Shown in pieces: positions 36,339-47,149 of a DNA stretch of 64,000 nt. This stretch comes from an uncultured Bacteroides sp. (GTDB taxonomy: Bacteria > Bacteroidota > Bacteroidia > Bacteroidales > Bacteroidaceae). Made by a program: the position numbers and the translations under genes. Position 1 is the first letter of the stretch. The number at the start of each line of letters is the position of its first letter. The stretch covers positions 2,881,258 to 2,945,257 of the forward strand of contig NZ_OY782578.1 of NCBI RefSeq assembly GCF_963677945.1, written 5' to 3'. The notes under the pieces were generated by a model. The model did not search any database and was not told where the DNA came from. It worked only from the letters and a program-made list of their open reading frames with translations.

Positions 36339-38870
36339 ATGGATAATCAATTCTCACAGAAAGTATCAGAAGTCATTATTTATAGTAAGGAAGAAGCTAA
36401 CAGACTAAATAGTGGCTTTATTGGTCCCGAGCATTTGTTTTTGGGGCTGCTTCGTAATGGTGAAGGGAAAGCTATTGACATATTATCAAAATTCAATATA
36501 AACTTTTCGGAGATTAAGGCTAAAATAGAAAACAAGCTTCGTGAGATGGCTGAGCCTAAGGGGGTTATGATTGATGATATAGTATTGACTGCTGAAGCTT
36601 CTAAGATTTTGAAATTGTGTATTTTAGAAGCCAGACTTCTAAAAAGTCCGGTAGCAGATACAGAGCATATGCTTTTAGCTATTTTGAAGGAAAATAATAA
36701 TATAGTAGCCGAAGTTCTTGGTGAAAATAATGTTCAATATAAGAATGTATATGAGCAACTTTCACTTCAGCCCGATATTAATTCCGGATTAGGTTTTAGC
36801 GAGGATGATGAGGACGAGGAAGATGATATGCAACAAGGTTCGGAAGATAATTCTTCAAAGAAACAGCAAACTCAGGCTCCTCCTCGTAAAACAGCAAACG
36901 ATACTCCTGTTCTCGATAATTTTGGGACAGATATGACACGTGCTGCCGAGGAAGGAAAACTGGATCCTATTGTTGGACGTGAAAAAGAAATAGAACGTGT
37001 AGCACAGATTCTTAGTCGCAGGAAGAAAAATAATCCGATACTTATAGGTGAACCTGGCGTAGGAAAATCGGCTATTGTAGAAGGTTTGGCATTAAGAATT
37101 ACGCAGAAAAAGGTTTCTCGTATATTGTTTGATAAACGTGTTATTTCGCTCGACATGACTTCTGTTGTGGCCGGAACCAAATACCGTGGACAGTTCGAAG
37201 AACGTATCCGCTCCATTCTCAACGAGTTACAGAAGAATCCTAATATAATCCTTTTCATCGACGAGATTCATACTATTGTTGGTGCGGGTTCTGCTACAGG
37301 ATCGATGGATGCGGCAAATATGCTTAAGCCTGCTTTGGCTCGTGGTGAGATACAATGCATCGGAGCTACAACAACCGATGAATACAGAAAAAATATCGAA
37401 AAAGATGGTGCGTTAGAGCGTCGTTTTCAGAAAGTTATGGTAGAACCTACCACTCCTGCTGAAACCCTTCAGATTCTTCAAAACATTAAAGAAAAATACG
37501 AAGATCACCATAATGTAACATATACGGATGAAGCTTTGATGGCATGTGTAAAACTGACAGAACGCTATGTTACTGATAGGAATTTCCCGGATAAAGCTAT
37601 TGATGCACTTGATGAAGCGGGTTCTCGTGTACACCTTGCTAACATTAATGTTCCAAAGGAGATTGAAGATCAGGAAAAGCTGATTGATGAAACTAAAAGT
37701 AAAAAGAATGAAGCTGTTAAGCTACAGAATTACGAACTAGCAGCTAGTTTCAGAGATAAAGAAAAAGAATATACCAATCAGTTAGAAGATTTAAAGCGCG
37801 ATTGGGAAGCTAATATTAAGCAGAACAGGCAAACCGTTGATGAAGAGGAAATTGCAGAAGTCGTTTCAATGATTTCAGGCATACCTGTTCAACGTATGGC
37901 GCAGGCTGAAGGCATGAAATTAGCGAAGATGAAGGACGATCTTCTGACTAAAGTGGTTGCTCAGGATTCTGCTGTAGATAAACTTGTTAAGGCTATTCGC
38001 AGAAGCCGTGTGGGACTTAAAGATCCTAATAAACCAATTGGTACATTTATGTTCTTAGGCCCAACCGGTGTTGGTAAAACTCTATTGGCTAAAGAATTAG
38101 CAAAATATATGTTTGGCTCTTCAGATGCCCTGATAAGAATTGATATGAGTGAATATATGGAAAAATTCACAGTATCTCGTCTTGTTGGAGCTCCTCCGGG
38201 ATACGTTGGATACGAAGAAGGTGGTCAGCTTACAGAGAAAGTTAGAAGAAAACCTTATTCTATCGTGCTTTTAGATGAAATAGAAAAAGCACATCCTGAT
38301 GTATTTAATTTGTTACTACAAATTATGGATGAAGGTAGACTTACTGACAGTTATGGCAAAACAGTCGATTTTAAAAATACTGTGTTGATTATGACATCAA
38401 ATATTGGCACACGTCAGTTAAAAGAGTTTGGTCATGGTGTTGGTTTTGCTACTCAAAGCCGAATGGATGATAAAGAATTTGCTCGAGATGTAATAAAAAA
38501 GGCGTTGAATAAATCCTTTGCTCCTGAATTTATTAACCGTGTTGATGAGATTATTACTTTTGATCAGCTCTCTTTAGATGCTATTAAAAATATTGTAGAT
38601 ATAGAATTGTCCGGACTTTATAATCGTATAGAAAATATTGGTTATAAGTTAGTTATCACCGATAGTGCTAAAACATTCCTGGCAAATAAAGGTTACGATG
38701 TTCAATTTGGAGCTCGTCCTTTGAAACGTGCAATACAAAATTATCTGGAAGATGGGCTATCCGAAATTATTATTACTTCAGGTATAAAAGATGGAGATAC
38801 AATTTCTGTTGATTTCACCGAAGGAAATGTTGATTTAAGCATGACAGTAATTAAGTCAATTGAGAAATAA
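36339..38870 (+). CDS. clpC: Clp protease ATPase subunit ClpC
   Basis: A Hsp100 unfoldase that feeds proteins to ClpP. With the start at the second ATG the protein has 843 aa: two Clp-N repeats (about 3-145), AAA+ module 1 with [13 protein letters not shown] and [13 protein letters not shown], a UVR-containing middle segment (about 415-470), AAA+ module 2 with [13 protein letters not shown] and [12 protein letters not shown], and the ClpB D2-small domain. An acidic linker ([13 protein letters not shown]) follows the N domain. The upstream ATG at 36291 would add 16 residues that overlap the promoter and is rejected. Confidence 0.95.
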   Translation: MDNQFSQKVSEVIIYSKEEANRLNSGFIGPEHLFLGLLRNGEGKAIDILSKFNINFSEIKAKIENKLREMAEPKGVMIDDIVLTAEASKILKLCILEARLLKSPVADTEHMLLAILKENNNIVAEVLGENNVQYKNVYEQLSLQPDINSGLGFSEDDEDEEDDMQQGSEDNSSKKQQTQAPPRKTANDTPVLDNFGTDMTRAAEEGKLDPIVGREKEIERVAQILSRRKKNNPILIGEPGVGKSAIVEGLALRITQKKVSRILFDKRVISLDMTSVVAGTKYRGQFEERIRSILNELQKNPNIILFIDEIHTIVGAGSATGSMDAANMLKPALARGEIQCIGATTTDEYRKNIEKDGALERRFQKVMVEPTTPAETLQILQNIKEKYEDHHNVTYTDEALMACVKLTERYVTDRNFPDKAIDALDEAGSRVHLANINVPKEIEDQEKLIDETKSKKNEAVKLQNYELAASFRDKEKEYTNQLEDLKRDWEANIKQNRQTVDEEEIAEVVSMISGIPVQRMAQAEGMKLAKMKDDLLTKVVAQDSAVDKLVKAIRRSRVGLKDPNKPIGTFMFLGPTGVGKTLLAKELAKYMFGSSDALIRIDMSEYMEKFTVSRLVGAPPGYVGYEEGGQLTEKVRRKPYSIVLLDEIEKAHPDVFNLLLQIMDEGRLTDSYGKTVDFKNTVLIMTSNIGTRQLKEFGHGVGFATQSRMDDKEFARDVIKKALNKSFAPEFINRVDEIITFDQLSLDAIKNIVDIELSGLYNRIENIGYKLVITDSAKTFLANKGYDVQFGARPLKRAIQNYLEDGLSEIIITSGIKDGDTISVDFTEGNVDLSMTVIKSIEK

Positions 38871-38898
38871 AGAATATTCAAAGAATAAAAACAGTCAA

Positions 38899-38932
38899 AA
38901 TGTCAGATTATACTTAATCTGGCATTTTTTTT
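38899..38932 (+). terminator. clpC terminator
   Basis: AATGTCAGATT and AATCTGGCATT pair (one G-T), followed by eight T residues. Confidence 0.85.
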
Positions 38933-38991
38933 GTCTTATTAATGACAAAGAAATAAATTTTTAAATAAATACTTAAAATATATTTGAGATT

Positions 38992-41037
38992 ATGCAAAAA
39001 GGAAACATTGGGGTAACTACCGAGAATATTTTCCCCGTCATTAAGAAGTTCTTATATAGTGATCACGAGATATTTCTTCGTGAGATCGTTTCTAATGCTG
39101 TAGATGCCACACAAAAACTTAAAACCTTTGCTTCTGTAGGAGAATTTAAAGGCGAACTAGGAGATCTAACAGTTAAAGTGTCATTAGAAAAAGATACAAT
39201 TACTATTTCCGACCGTGGAATCGGACTTACAGCCGAAGAAATAGAAAAATATATAAATCAGATAGCTTTTTCTGGTGCTAATGATTTCTTGGAAAAATAT
39301 AAGAATGATGCGAATGCCATTATCGGACACTTTGGTCTTGGTTTTTATTCTTCTTTTATGGTTTCTAAAAAGGTGGAAATTATCACAAAATCGTTCAGAG
39401 AAGGCGCTAAATCTGTAAAATGGAGTTGTGACGGAAGCCCTGAGTTTACTTTAGAAGAAGTAGAAAAAGAAGATCGCGGAACAGACATCGTTCTTTATAT
39501 TGACGATGATTGCAAAGAATTCCTCGAAGAAGCTCGTGTCTCTTCTCTATTGAAAAAATATTGTAGTTTCTTGCCTATTCCTGTTGCTTTCGGAAAGAAG
39601 AAAGAATGGAAAGACGGCAAACAGGTTGAAACAGATGAAGATAATGTTATTAATGACTCAAATCCTCTATGGACACTTAAACCTGCTGATTTAAAAGAAG
39701 AGGATTACAAAAAGTTCTATAGAGATCTTTATCCAATGTCTGATGAACCTCTGTTCTGGATTCATTTGAATGTGGATTATCCGTTCCATCTGACAGGTGT
39801 TCTTTATTTCCCAAAAATTAAGAGCAATTTAGATCTGAATAAAAATAAAATTCAGCTGTATTGCAATCAGGTTTATGTAACCGATTCTGTAGAAGGAATT
39901 GTACCTGACTTTCTGACATTACTTCATGGTGTTATCGATTCTCCAGATATTCCGTTGAATGTATCTCGTTCTTACTTACAGAGCGATTCAAATGTCAAAA
40001 AGATCTCTTCTCACATTACTAAGAAAGTATCTGATCGTCTGCAATCTATCTTCAAAAATGATCGTAAAGAGTTCGAAGAAAAATGGGATGATTTAAAGCT
40101 CTTTATTAATTACGGAATGCTTACTCAGGAAGATTTCTATGACAAAGCTGCCAAATTTGCATTGTTGAAGGATACTGATTCTAAATTCTACATGTTTGAA
40201 GAGTACAAAACATTGATTAAAGATAATCAGACTGACAAAGATGGCAATCTTGTTTATTTGTATTCAAACAATAAAGATGAGCAATTCAGTTATATCGAAG
40301 CTGCAATAAACAAAGGATACAATGTATTACTACTGGATGGGCAATTAGATACAGCTGTGATAAATATGTTTGAGCAGAAGTTTGAAAAAAGCCGATTTAC
40401 TCGTGTAGACAGTGATATTGTTGATCATCTGATAGTTAAAGAAGATAAGAAAGAATCAGTATTAGAAGAAGGCAAACACGAAATTCTTTCAACTTTATTC
40501 AAGAGTCAGCTTCCATCAATGGAAAAGGTCGAATTTAATATCGAATCTCAATCTTTGGGTGAAAATGGCTCTCCTATTATGGTTACTCAAAGTGAGTATA
40601 TGCGCCGTATGAAAGAGATGGCAAATCTGCAACCAGGTATGAGTTTCTACGGTGAAATGCCTGATATGTTTAATTTGGTTGTAAATGCTGATCATAAACT
40701 CGTAAAACAGGTTATGGATGAAGAAGATAAAGAATGTTCTGTTGCTATTCAACCGGTTCAGAGTGAAATAGATGAATTAAACGTTCGTCACGCTGAGTTA
40801 AAGAAACAACACGAAGGCAAAAAATATGAAGAAATCTCTGTATTAGAAAAAGATGAATTAGCTGATATTGATAAAAAAATAGCCGATTTGAAAGCTAAAA
40901 AGAATTCATTATTAAGCGATTATGCAGAAAAAAATAAGATTATTCGCCAATTAATCGACTTAGCTCTTCTTCAAAATAATATGCTAAAGGGTGAAGCCTT
41001 AAACAATTTTGTAAAAAGAAGTATTGAATTGATTTAA
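38992..41037 (+). CDS. htpG: Molecular chaperone HtpG (Hsp90)
   Basis: 681 aa. GHKL ATPase domain with YSDHEIFLREIVSNAVDA, DRGIGL and IGHFGLGFYS, then the middle domain (NVSRSYLQSD) and the C-terminal dimerisation domain. The C-terminal part carries a charged coiled segment (ELNVRHAELKKQHEGKKYEE) that looks like an insertion relative to E. coli HtpG and is typical of Bacteroidetes. It has its own terminator. Confidence 0.96.
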   Translation: MQKGNIGVTTENIFPVIKKFLYSDHEIFLREIVSNAVDATQKLKTFASVGEFKGELGDLTVKVSLEKDTITISDRGIGLTAEEIEKYINQIAFSGANDFLEKYKNDANAIIGHFGLGFYSSFMVSKKVEIITKSFREGAKSVKWSCDGSPEFTLEEVEKEDRGTDIVLYIDDDCKEFLEEARVSSLLKKYCSFLPIPVAFGKKKEWKDGKQVETDEDNVINDSNPLWTLKPADLKEEDYKKFYRDLYPMSDEPLFWIHLNVDYPFHLTGVLYFPKIKSNLDLNKNKIQLYCNQVYVTDSVEGIVPDFLTLLHGVIDSPDIPLNVSRSYLQSDSNVKKISSHITKKVSDRLQSIFKNDRKEFEEKWDDLKLFINYGMLTQEDFYDKAAKFALLKDTDSKFYMFEEYKTLIKDNQTDKDGNLVYLYSNNKDEQFSYIEAAINKGYNVLLLDGQLDTAVINMFEQKFEKSRFTRVDSDIVDHLIVKEDKKESVLEEGKHEILSTLFKSQLPSMEKVEFNIESQSLGENGSPIMVTQSEYMRRMKEMANLQPGMSFYGEMPDMFNLVVNADHKLVKQVMDEEDKECSVAIQPVQSEIDELNVRHAELKKQHEGKKYEEISVLEKDELADIDKKIADLKAKKNSLLSDYAEKNKIIRQLIDLALLQNNMLKGEALNNFVKRSIELI

Positions 41038-41070
41038 TTTAATATAACCTCTTTGAGGATTAAATATTTA

Positions 41071-41108
41071 AAGAGCATTACAGCTTTTTTTGCTGTAATG
41101 CTCTTTTT
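41071..41108 (+). terminator. htpG terminator
   Basis: Perfect 14-bp stem (AAGAGCATTACAGC at 41071-41084 with 41092-41105), a T-rich loop and T residues after it. Confidence 0.92.
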
Positions 41109-41156
41109 GCTTATAAAAAGAGCGGTAAGCAAACAAATAATATGCAAACAATTCTT

Positions 41157-41164
41157 TATATTTG
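41157..41164 (+). promoter_or_regulatory. Probable -7 element of the patatin gene
   Basis: TATATTTG fits TAnnTTTG, 40 bp before the ATG. No clear -33 box. Confidence 0.4.
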
Positions 41165-41204
41165 AGGTTTTATTACTTGATACAGGATACTTCATTCAAT
41201 AAAT

Positions 41205-43505
41205 ATGAGAAAAATTCTAATAATCTTAATATTAGCAGTTTTAGTTGTTCCATATTCAAACGCACAGAAAGTTGGATTGGTGCTTAGTGGCGGTGGAGCA
41301 AAAGGATTAACGCATATAGGTATTATTCGGGCGCTAGAAGAAAATAATATCCCGATAGATTATATAACGGGTACCTCTATGGGAGCTATAATCGGGGCGC
41401 TTTACTCTATGGGATATTCTCCGGATGATATGGAACGGTTAATTTCTTCGGAAGATTTTGAAAGATGGTATACGGGCGCTGTTGAAGAGGATTATGTGTA
41501 TTATTTTAAAAAGAATGCACCAACTCCTGAATTTTTTAATATTAAAATGTCTTTGAAGGATTCATTGAGTGCAGTTAAACCTCAGTTCCTGCCATCCAGC
41601 ATGGTGAATCCTATTCAAATGAATCTTGTTTTTGTTGATTTGTTTGCTCGTGCTACAGCTCTTTGTGGAGGAAACTTTGATAATCTTTTTATTCCTTTCC
41701 GCTGTGTTGCCTCCGATGTGTATAATAAAAAGCAGTTAGTAATGAAAAAAGGAGACTTAGGTGATGCCGTTCGTGCATCAATGAGTTTTCCTTTTGTCTT
41801 TAAACCTATTCAAATAGATGGTGTATTAGCTTATGATGGAGGAATTTATAATAACTTTCCTACTGATGTGATGCGTGATGATTTTCATCCGGATATTATA
41901 ATAGGCAGCGTCGTTGCTTCCAATCCTACTAAACCTGATGAAAACGATCTTATGAGTCAGATTGATAATATGGTTATGCAAAAGACTGATTATTCTCTTC
42001 CTGACTCGGTTGGTATTGTTATGAAATTTAAGTATGACAATGTGGGATTGCTGGATTTTGATAGAATTAAGGAAATTCAGGATATTGGTTATAATCGGAC
42101 AATAAGTATGATGGATTCTATCAAAAGTCGTATTCATAGACGAGTGAATGCGGATAATATCCGTTTGCGCAGATTGGTATTCAAGAGTAATCTTCCGGAA
42201 TTGATATTTAAGAACATTGAAATTCAAGGGGCTAATGCTTTGCAAAAGAGCTATATAAAGAAAGAATTTCATTATTCCGACAATAAAGTATTTACTTATG
42301 AAGATTTAAAGCGAGGATATTTCCGTTTATTGTCGGACAATACTATTTCTGAAATTATTCCTCATGCAATTTTCAATCCGATAGATGATACTTATAATTT
42401 GAATCTGAAGGTGAAAATGGAAGATAACTTTTCAATCCGTATGGGAGGAAATATTTCTTCTACAAATTCCAACCAGGTTTATTTTGGACTTTCGTATAAG
42501 GACTTAAACTATTATTCTAAAGAATTTATTCTAGATGGCCAATTGGGCAAAGTTTATAATAACTTTCAATTTACGGCAAAAGTTGATTTTCCTACTCAGA
42601 TTCCTACTTCGTATAGACTAATAGCTTCAATATCAACTTTTGATTATTACAAGAACGATAAACTGTTTTCGGGCAATGATAATCCTGCTTTTAATAAAAA
42701 AGATGAGCGGTTTGTGAAAATAAAAGCAGCTGTGCCGTTCTTGTCTAAAAAGAAAGCAGAGTTTGGTCTTGGCTACGCACATATAAAAGACCAGTACTTC
42801 CAGACGAATATTATTGATTTTGGGTCTTCAAAGCACGATAGAAGCAATTATAAGCTTGTAGGAGGCTCGATTGGATTTGGAGGCAGTACATTGAATGCAA
42901 AGCAGTTTGCCACAGAAGGAAGCAAGGATTTGCTTCTTGCTCAGGTTTTTTCTGGGAATGAAACATATACTCCCGGTACCACGACTTCTGAAGCAATTGA
43001 TTCTAAAAACGATAATTCCTGGATGCAAATCTCATATAAAAATGAAACTTATTATAAAATAAATCCAAAATTTACATTAGGATCGTATATTGAAGCTCTT
43101 TATTCATCGAAGAACTTCTCTGAAAACTATACGGCAACAATTTTGGAAGCCGGAGAATTTGCACCTACACCGCACAGTCAGATATCTTATAATGAAGCAT
43201 TCCGTGCTAATCAATATTTGGCTCTGGGAGTAAAACCAATATATAATATCAGTTCGGTGTTTCATTTACGAGGAGAAGTTTATGGCTTCCTACCTATAAA
43301 ACCTATTGAAAGAAGCTCAATAAATAAAGCATTATATGGGAAATCGTTTTCAAACTTTCAATATCTTGGAGAAATTTCTTTAGTTTGTCGATTGCCCTTT
43401 GGAGCTATTAGTGCATATGTAAATCATTATAGCTCACCGTCTAAGAACTGGAATGTGGGGGTAAGTTTAGGGTGGTTATTGTTTAATTCCCGATTCATCG
43501 AATAA
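41205..43505 (+). CDS. Patatin-like phospholipase with POTRA and outer-membrane barrel
   Basis: 766 aa. A signal peptide (to about residue 20) precedes the patatin domain (about 22-215) with oxyanion motif GGGAKG, nucleophile Ser58 in GTSMG, and Asp211 in DGG, the complete Ser-Asp dyad. A POTRA-like domain follows (about 330-410; FKNIEIQGANALQKSYIKK) and then a 16-strand type surface-antigen barrel to the C terminus, ending in a terminal aromatic-rich strand (LLFNSRFIE). This architecture is that of type Vd autotransporters such as PlpD, in which the lipase is moved across the outer membrane. Here it could be surface exposed or released; the substrate is unknown. Confidence 0.92.
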   Translation: MRKILIILILAVLVVPYSNAQKVGLVLSGGGAKGLTHIGIIRALEENNIPIDYITGTSMGAIIGALYSMGYSPDDMERLISSEDFERWYTGAVEEDYVYYFKKNAPTPEFFNIKMSLKDSLSAVKPQFLPSSMVNPIQMNLVFVDLFARATALCGGNFDNLFIPFRCVASDVYNKKQLVMKKGDLGDAVRASMSFPFVFKPIQIDGVLAYDGGIYNNFPTDVMRDDFHPDIIIGSVVASNPTKPDENDLMSQIDNMVMQKTDYSLPDSVGIVMKFKYDNVGLLDFDRIKEIQDIGYNRTISMMDSIKSRIHRRVNADNIRLRRLVFKSNLPELIFKNIEIQGANALQKSYIKKEFHYSDNKVFTYEDLKRGYFRLLSDNTISEIIPHAIFNPIDDTYNLNLKVKMEDNFSIRMGGNISSTNSNQVYFGLSYKDLNYYSKEFILDGQLGKVYNNFQFTAKVDFPTQIPTSYRLIASISTFDYYKNDKLFSGNDNPAFNKKDERFVKIKAAVPFLSKKKAEFGLGYAHIKDQYFQTNIIDFGSSKHDRSNYKLVGGSIGFGGSTLNAKQFATEGSKDLLLAQVFSGNETYTPGTTTSEAIDSKNDNSWMQISYKNETYYKINPKFTLGSYIEALYSSKNFSENYTATILEAGEFAPTPHSQISYNEAFRANQYLALGVKPIYNISSVFHLRGEVYGFLPIKPIERSSINKALYGKSFSNFQYLGEISLVCRLPFGAISAYVNHYSSPSKNWNVGVSLGWLLFNSRFIE

Positions 43506-43531
43506 TTTTTATAAAAAAAGTGTAGAAATTC

Positions 43532-43562
43532 CTTGTATTTTCGGGAAAAAGCGGTATCTTTG
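43532..43562 (+). promoter_or_regulatory. Promoter of the tRNA-Arg cluster
   Basis: CTTG at 43532-43535, 19 bp, TATCTTTG at 43555-43562. The first tRNA starts 17 bp later. Confidence 0.75.
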
Positions 43563-43578
43563 CACCCGTTAAACAAAT

Positions 43579-43652
43579 GGCCCCGTGGCTCAACTGAATA
43601 GAGCATTTGACTACGGATCAGAAGGTTACAGGTTTGAATCCTGTCGGGGTCA
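43579..43652 (+). tRNA. tRNA-Arg (anticodon ACG), copy 1
   Basis: 74 nt with a 7-bp acceptor stem (GGCCCCG with CGGGGTC), anticodon loop CTACGGA (anticodon ACG, read as ICG), T arm and discriminator A. CCA is not encoded. Copies 2 and 3 are identical. Confidence 0.95.
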
Positions 43653-43681
43653 CAAGTTTTAAGTTTAATAATATTATTGCT

Positions 43682-43755
43682 GGCCCCGTGGCTCAACTGA
43701 ATAGAGCATTTGACTACGGATCAGAAGGTTACAGGTTTGAATCCTGTCGGGGTCA
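43682..43755 (+). tRNA. tRNA-Arg (anticodon ACG), copy 2
   Basis: Identical in sequence to the copy at 43579. The spacer before it (CAAGTTTTAAGTTTAATAAT onward) is nearly repeated before copy 3, so the whole unit of about 103 bp has been duplicated. Confidence 0.95.
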
Positions 43756-43783
43756 CAAGTTTTAAGTTCAATAATATTTCGCT

Positions 43784-43857
43784 GGCCCCGTGGCTCAACT
43801 GAATAGAGCATTTGACTACGGATCAGAAGGTTACAGGTTTGAATCCTGTCGGGGTCA
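43784..43857 (+). tRNA. tRNA-Arg (anticodon ACG), copy 3
   Basis: Identical to copies 1 and 2. It is followed directly by the terminator of the cluster. Confidence 0.95.
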
Positions 43858-43862
43858 CTAAA

Positions 43863-43909
43863 AAAGAATCTCCTGCAAATTAATTATTTGCAGGAGATTC
43901 TTTTTTTAT
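43863..43909 (+). terminator. Terminator of the tRNA-Arg cluster
   Basis: Perfect 18-bp stem (AAAGAATCTCCTGCAAAT at 43863-43880 with 43886-43903), a 5-nt loop and a T run. Confidence 0.93.
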
Positions 43910-43948
43910 TCGATGAAATCGACTATAATTTCATTTTTTTAAAATTAT

Positions 43949-44074
43949 CCCTCACTCCCTCACTTTTGAATTTTAATATCCTCATAATAAAAGTGATAGA
44001 TAAATGAAGGTAGAAATCATCCCTCACTTATCTATCACTTTATCCCTCACTTTTATGTAGATCGGTCACTATTT
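43949..44074. repeat. CCCTCACT intergenic repeat element, copy 2
   Basis: CCCTCACT at 43949 and 43957 (8 bp apart), then AT-rich DNA with a perfect 14-bp inverted repeat (43990-44003 with 44028-44041, AAAGTGATAGATAA), and CCCTCACT again at 44021 and 44044. Box order and spacing resemble 12648-12765. It lies between the tRNA-Arg cluster and the dapA 3' end. Confidence 0.6.
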
Positions 44075-44085
44075 GGACGTATCTT

Positions 44086-44979
44086 TTAGCATTTTATATT
44101 TAACTCGTTCAGTACTGCGCGAATTTTTTCAAATGTAGTAATTCGGGTAGGAACAAGAGGCAAGCGAAGTTTATTTTCAATCATACCCATTGCATTCAGC
44201 ATTGATTTAACTCCTGCAGGATTACCATCCACAAACAATAAATCGAATAGTTCGGTGAATTTATGGTGAATAGAAAGAGCATTTGCATAATCTCCTGCCA
44301 AAGCCAAACGAGTCATTCTGCTGAATTCTCGTGGAAAAGCATTACCAATAACTGAAATAACACCTACAGCTCCGAGAGTAATTAGTGGGAATGTGATTCC
44401 GTCATCGCCAGAAAGTACGTTGAAATCGGCCGGCTTATTTTTGATAATATCATCCATTTGAGTGATATTTCCGGATGCTTCCTTAACGCCGACAATGTTT
44501 TTAAAATCGCGTGCTAAACGAAGGGTTGTTTCTGCTGTCATGTTAACCCCTGTACGTCCCGGAACATTATATAAAATAATTGGAAGATCGGTTGAATTTG
44601 CAATTGCTTTATAATGCTGATAAATACCTTCCTGAGATGGTTTGTTATAGTAAGGAACAACAGACAGAATAGCATCTATACCTGTAAAATCTTCATTTTT
44701 AAGAGTTTCGATAACTGCTCTGGTATTATTACCTCCACAACCCAATACAATTGGAATCTGGCCATTTACTCGTTCTACAATTAGTTTCTGGATTTTTATC
44801 TTTTCTTCAGAAGACAGGGTTGGTGTCTCGGCAGTAGTTGCCAGAATAACAAGAAAGTCTGTTCCGTTCTGAAGTTGATAGTCAACTAATCTAATGATTG
44901 CTTCGTAATCAACGCTTTCGTCTTCTTTGAATGGGGTAATGAATGCTACGCCCATACCTCTTAATTTTGACTGTATCAT
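44086..44979 (-). CDS. dapA: 4-hydroxy-tetrahydrodipicolinate synthase
   Basis: First step of the diaminopimelate/lysine branch: condenses pyruvate with aspartate semialdehyde. 297-aa TIM barrel with the Schiff-base Lys166 in VGVKEASGN, the Tyr of ILYNVPGRTG and the TTAETPTLS motif for carboxylate binding. The length is standard. Its own -7 box lies at 45013-45020. Confidence 0.95.
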   Translation of the reverse strand: MIQSKLRGMGVAFITPFKEDESVDYEAIIRLVDYQLQNGTDFLVILATTAETPTLSSEEKIKIQKLIVERVNGQIPIVLGCGGNNTRAVIETLKNEDFTGIDAILSVVPYYNKPSQEGIYQHYKAIANSTDLPIILYNVPGRTGVNMTAETTLRLARDFKNIVGVKEASGNITQMDDIIKNKPADFNVLSGDDGITFPLITLGAVGVISVIGNAFPREFSRMTRLALAGDYANALSIHHKFTELFDLLFVDGNPAGVKSMLNAMGMIENKLRLPLVPTRITTFEKIRAVLNELNIKC

Positions 44980-45012
44980 AAGTGTAATTGTAATCTAAAG
45001 GTATTTATGCTG

Positions 45013-45020
45013 CAAAAGTA
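45013..45020 (-). promoter_or_regulatory. -7 element of dapA
   Basis: Minus-strand TACTTTTG, an exact TAnnTTTG match, 33 bp before the dapA ATG. A -33 TTTG is not seen. Confidence 0.5.
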
Positions 45021-45081
45021 CTAATATTTTCTATTTTTACTATACGTAGGTGATGAAAATAATTTATTTCGTGTTAAATGG

Positions 45082-47076
45082 TTACAATATTAGCTTTAAA
45101 AACTCCTCTTCGCTTATAATGCGTATTCCTAGTTTGGTTGCTTTTTCCAGTTTACTAGGCCCCATATTATCGCCCGCAAGTATAAAACTTGTTTTAGAAG
45201 ATATAGAACCAACATTCTTACCTCCATTTTGTTCAATCATGCTTTTATATTCGTCTCGTGAATGATGAACAAATACACCGCTTATCACAATAGAGAGCCC
45301 GTTTAGTTTGTCACTAATCTGTTCATGTTCCTCTGAACGTGTAAATTGTAGTCCCACCTCTTTTAGTCTGTTAACTAGGAGTATATTTTTTTCGTCGGCA
45401 AAGTAATTCACGATGCTTTGGCCTATTTTTTCTCCAATTTCATCTACCTGAACAAGTGTTTCTAGTGTGGCTTGCTCCAATTCTTCTATTGAAGCGAATG
45501 CTTTAGCTATTTTTTTTGCAACGGTCGCTCCGACAAAACGGATTCCCAAAGCAAAAATAACCCGTTCAAAGGGTACTTCTTTGGAGGCTTGCAGACTAGC
45601 AATAATATTATCTGCAGATTTTTCGCCCATTCTATCCAGACCTTTTATCTGATCTGCAGTAATATCGTATAAGTCTGCCGGATTGCTGATTAGTCCTTGA
45701 TTATAGAATAAATCAACAGTTTCGGGTCCTAATCCGTCAATGTTCATGGCCTTTCGACTGATAAAATGCTCTATTTTTCCTTTTATTTGTGGCGGACAAG
45801 CATTTTCGTTAGGACAATAGTGAGCAGCTTCGCCCTCGTAACGTATTAATTTTGAACCACATTCCGGACAGTTTGAGATAAATTCTACTTTATCGCCAAT
45901 CATAAAGCGAGATTTAATATCAACCCCGGTTATTTTAGGGATAATTTCTCCACCTTTTTCCACGTAAACCATATCGCCAATGTGAAGATCGAGGCCTTCA
46001 ATTATATCTGCGTTATGAAGCGAAGCGCGTTTTACAATGGTTCCTGAAAGTTGAACCGGGTCTAAATTTGCAACCGGGGTAACAGCTCCGGTTCGACCTA
46101 CTTGATATGTGACCTGATTAAGACGGGTTAATGCCTGTTCTGCCTGGAATTTATAAGCAATAGCCCATCGAGGAGATTTTGCTGTGTAGCCTAAAGTGTT
46201 TTGATGGCGTAATGAGTTTACTTTCAATACAATACCATCACAAGCTACGGGCAGATTTTTTCGTTCAACATCCCAATAATTTATAAAATCGAACACTTCC
46301 TGAAGCGTTTTACATTTCCGAACTGCATCCGAAATCTTAAATCCCCATTTTTGTGCAACCTGAAGATTCTCAAAATGCCCATCGCAGGGTAACTTATCGC
46401 CCAATAAATAATAAAGATATGCATCCAATTTCCTTGAAGCTACAACTGAAGAATTCTGTAGTTTCAGTGTTCCCGATGCCGCATTTCTAGGGTTGGCGAA
46501 GAGTGGCTCTTCACGAGCTTCTTTTTCCTGATTGAGTTCTTCGAAAACAGACCACGGCATCAGAATCTCTCCTCGTATTTCAAATTCCTGCGGATAGTCG
46601 TTTCCATGAAGCACTAAAGGTATAGTTTTGATAGTCTTAACGTTGTCTGTTACATCATCACCCTTTTCACCGTCACCTCTGGTTACAGCTTTTACAAGTT
46701 TCCCGTCAATATAAGTTAGCGAAATGGAAGTTCCGTCATACTTAATCTCGCAACATATTTCAAAATCCTCATTTAAAGATTTCCTAACACGTTCATAAAA
46801 GTCAGTAACCTCAGATTCTGAGTAGGTATTTCCTAATGAAAGCATCGGATATTTGTGAGCAACCTGCGTAAAGTTCTTATTAATATCACTTCCCACACGC
46901 ATTGTTGGCGAATTTTCATCATAATATTCAGGGTACTGATCTTCCAGTTCCTGAAGCTCCTTCAACATTTTATCAAATTCCAAATCGGATACTTCCGGAG
47001 AGTTAGATACATAATAATTGTGGTTATGGCGGTGTAATTCAGCACGTAATTGCTCTATTCTTTCCTTTGCGGTCAT
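45082..47076 (-). CDS. ligA: NAD-dependent DNA ligase
   Basis: 664 aa when started at the ATG whose product begins [11 protein letters not shown]. The adenylation domain carries Lys112 in [11 protein letters not shown] fold, Cys4 zinc finger (CPECG, then HYCPNENAC), helix-hairpin-helix repeats and a C-terminal BRCT domain (about 590-664) follow. An upstream ATG at 47136 would add 20 residues but overlaps the -7 element and is rejected. Essential for sealing nicks in replication and repair. Divergent from trmD. Confidence 0.96.
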   Translation of the reverse strand: MTAKERIEQLRAELHRHNHNYYVSNSPEVSDLEFDKMLKELQELEDQYPEYYDENSPTMRVGSDINKNFTQVAHKYPMLSLGNTYSESEVTDFYERVRKSLNEDFEICCEIKYDGTSISLTYIDGKLVKAVTRGDGEKGDDVTDNVKTIKTIPLVLHGNDYPQEFEIRGEILMPWSVFEELNQEKEAREEPLFANPRNAASGTLKLQNSSVVASRKLDAYLYYLLGDKLPCDGHFENLQVAQKWGFKISDAVRKCKTLQEVFDFINYWDVERKNLPVACDGIVLKVNSLRHQNTLGYTAKSPRWAIAYKFQAEQALTRLNQVTYQVGRTGAVTPVANLDPVQLSGTIVKRASLHNADIIEGLDLHIGDMVYVEKGGEIIPKITGVDIKSRFMIGDKVEFISNCPECGSKLIRYEGEAAHYCPNENACPPQIKGKIEHFISRKAMNIDGLGPETVDLFYNQGLISNPADLYDITADQIKGLDRMGEKSADNIIASLQASKEVPFERVIFALGIRFVGATVAKKIAKAFASIEELEQATLETLVQVDEIGEKIGQSIVNYFADEKNILLVNRLKEVGLQFTRSEEHEQISDKLNGLSIVISGVFVHHSRDEYKSMIEQNGGKNVGSISSKTSFILAGDNMGPSKLEKATKLGIRIISEEEFLKLIL

Positions 47077-47095
47077 AATTTCAGATTGTTTTAGA

Positions 47096-47103
47096 CAAAA
47101 ATA
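47096..47103 (-). promoter_or_regulatory. -7 element of ligA
   Basis: Minus-strand TATTTTTG, exact TAnnTTTG, 19 bp upstream of the chosen ligA ATG. Confidence 0.5.
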
Positions 47104-47149
47104 CGTATTTTCTTCATGAATATCTGCCATGAGCAAGCATATTTATTTG

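Noticed and set aside
43427..43696. 89-aa minus-strand frame over the first tRNA-Arg
   Set aside because: It contains the translated complement of a tRNA (TCNLLIRSQMLYSV type), a known annotation artefact.
43579..43857. tRNA cluster as attachment site of an integrated element
   Set aside because: No integrase, no partial tRNA copy and no foreign gene block follows; the next genes are dapA and ligA.
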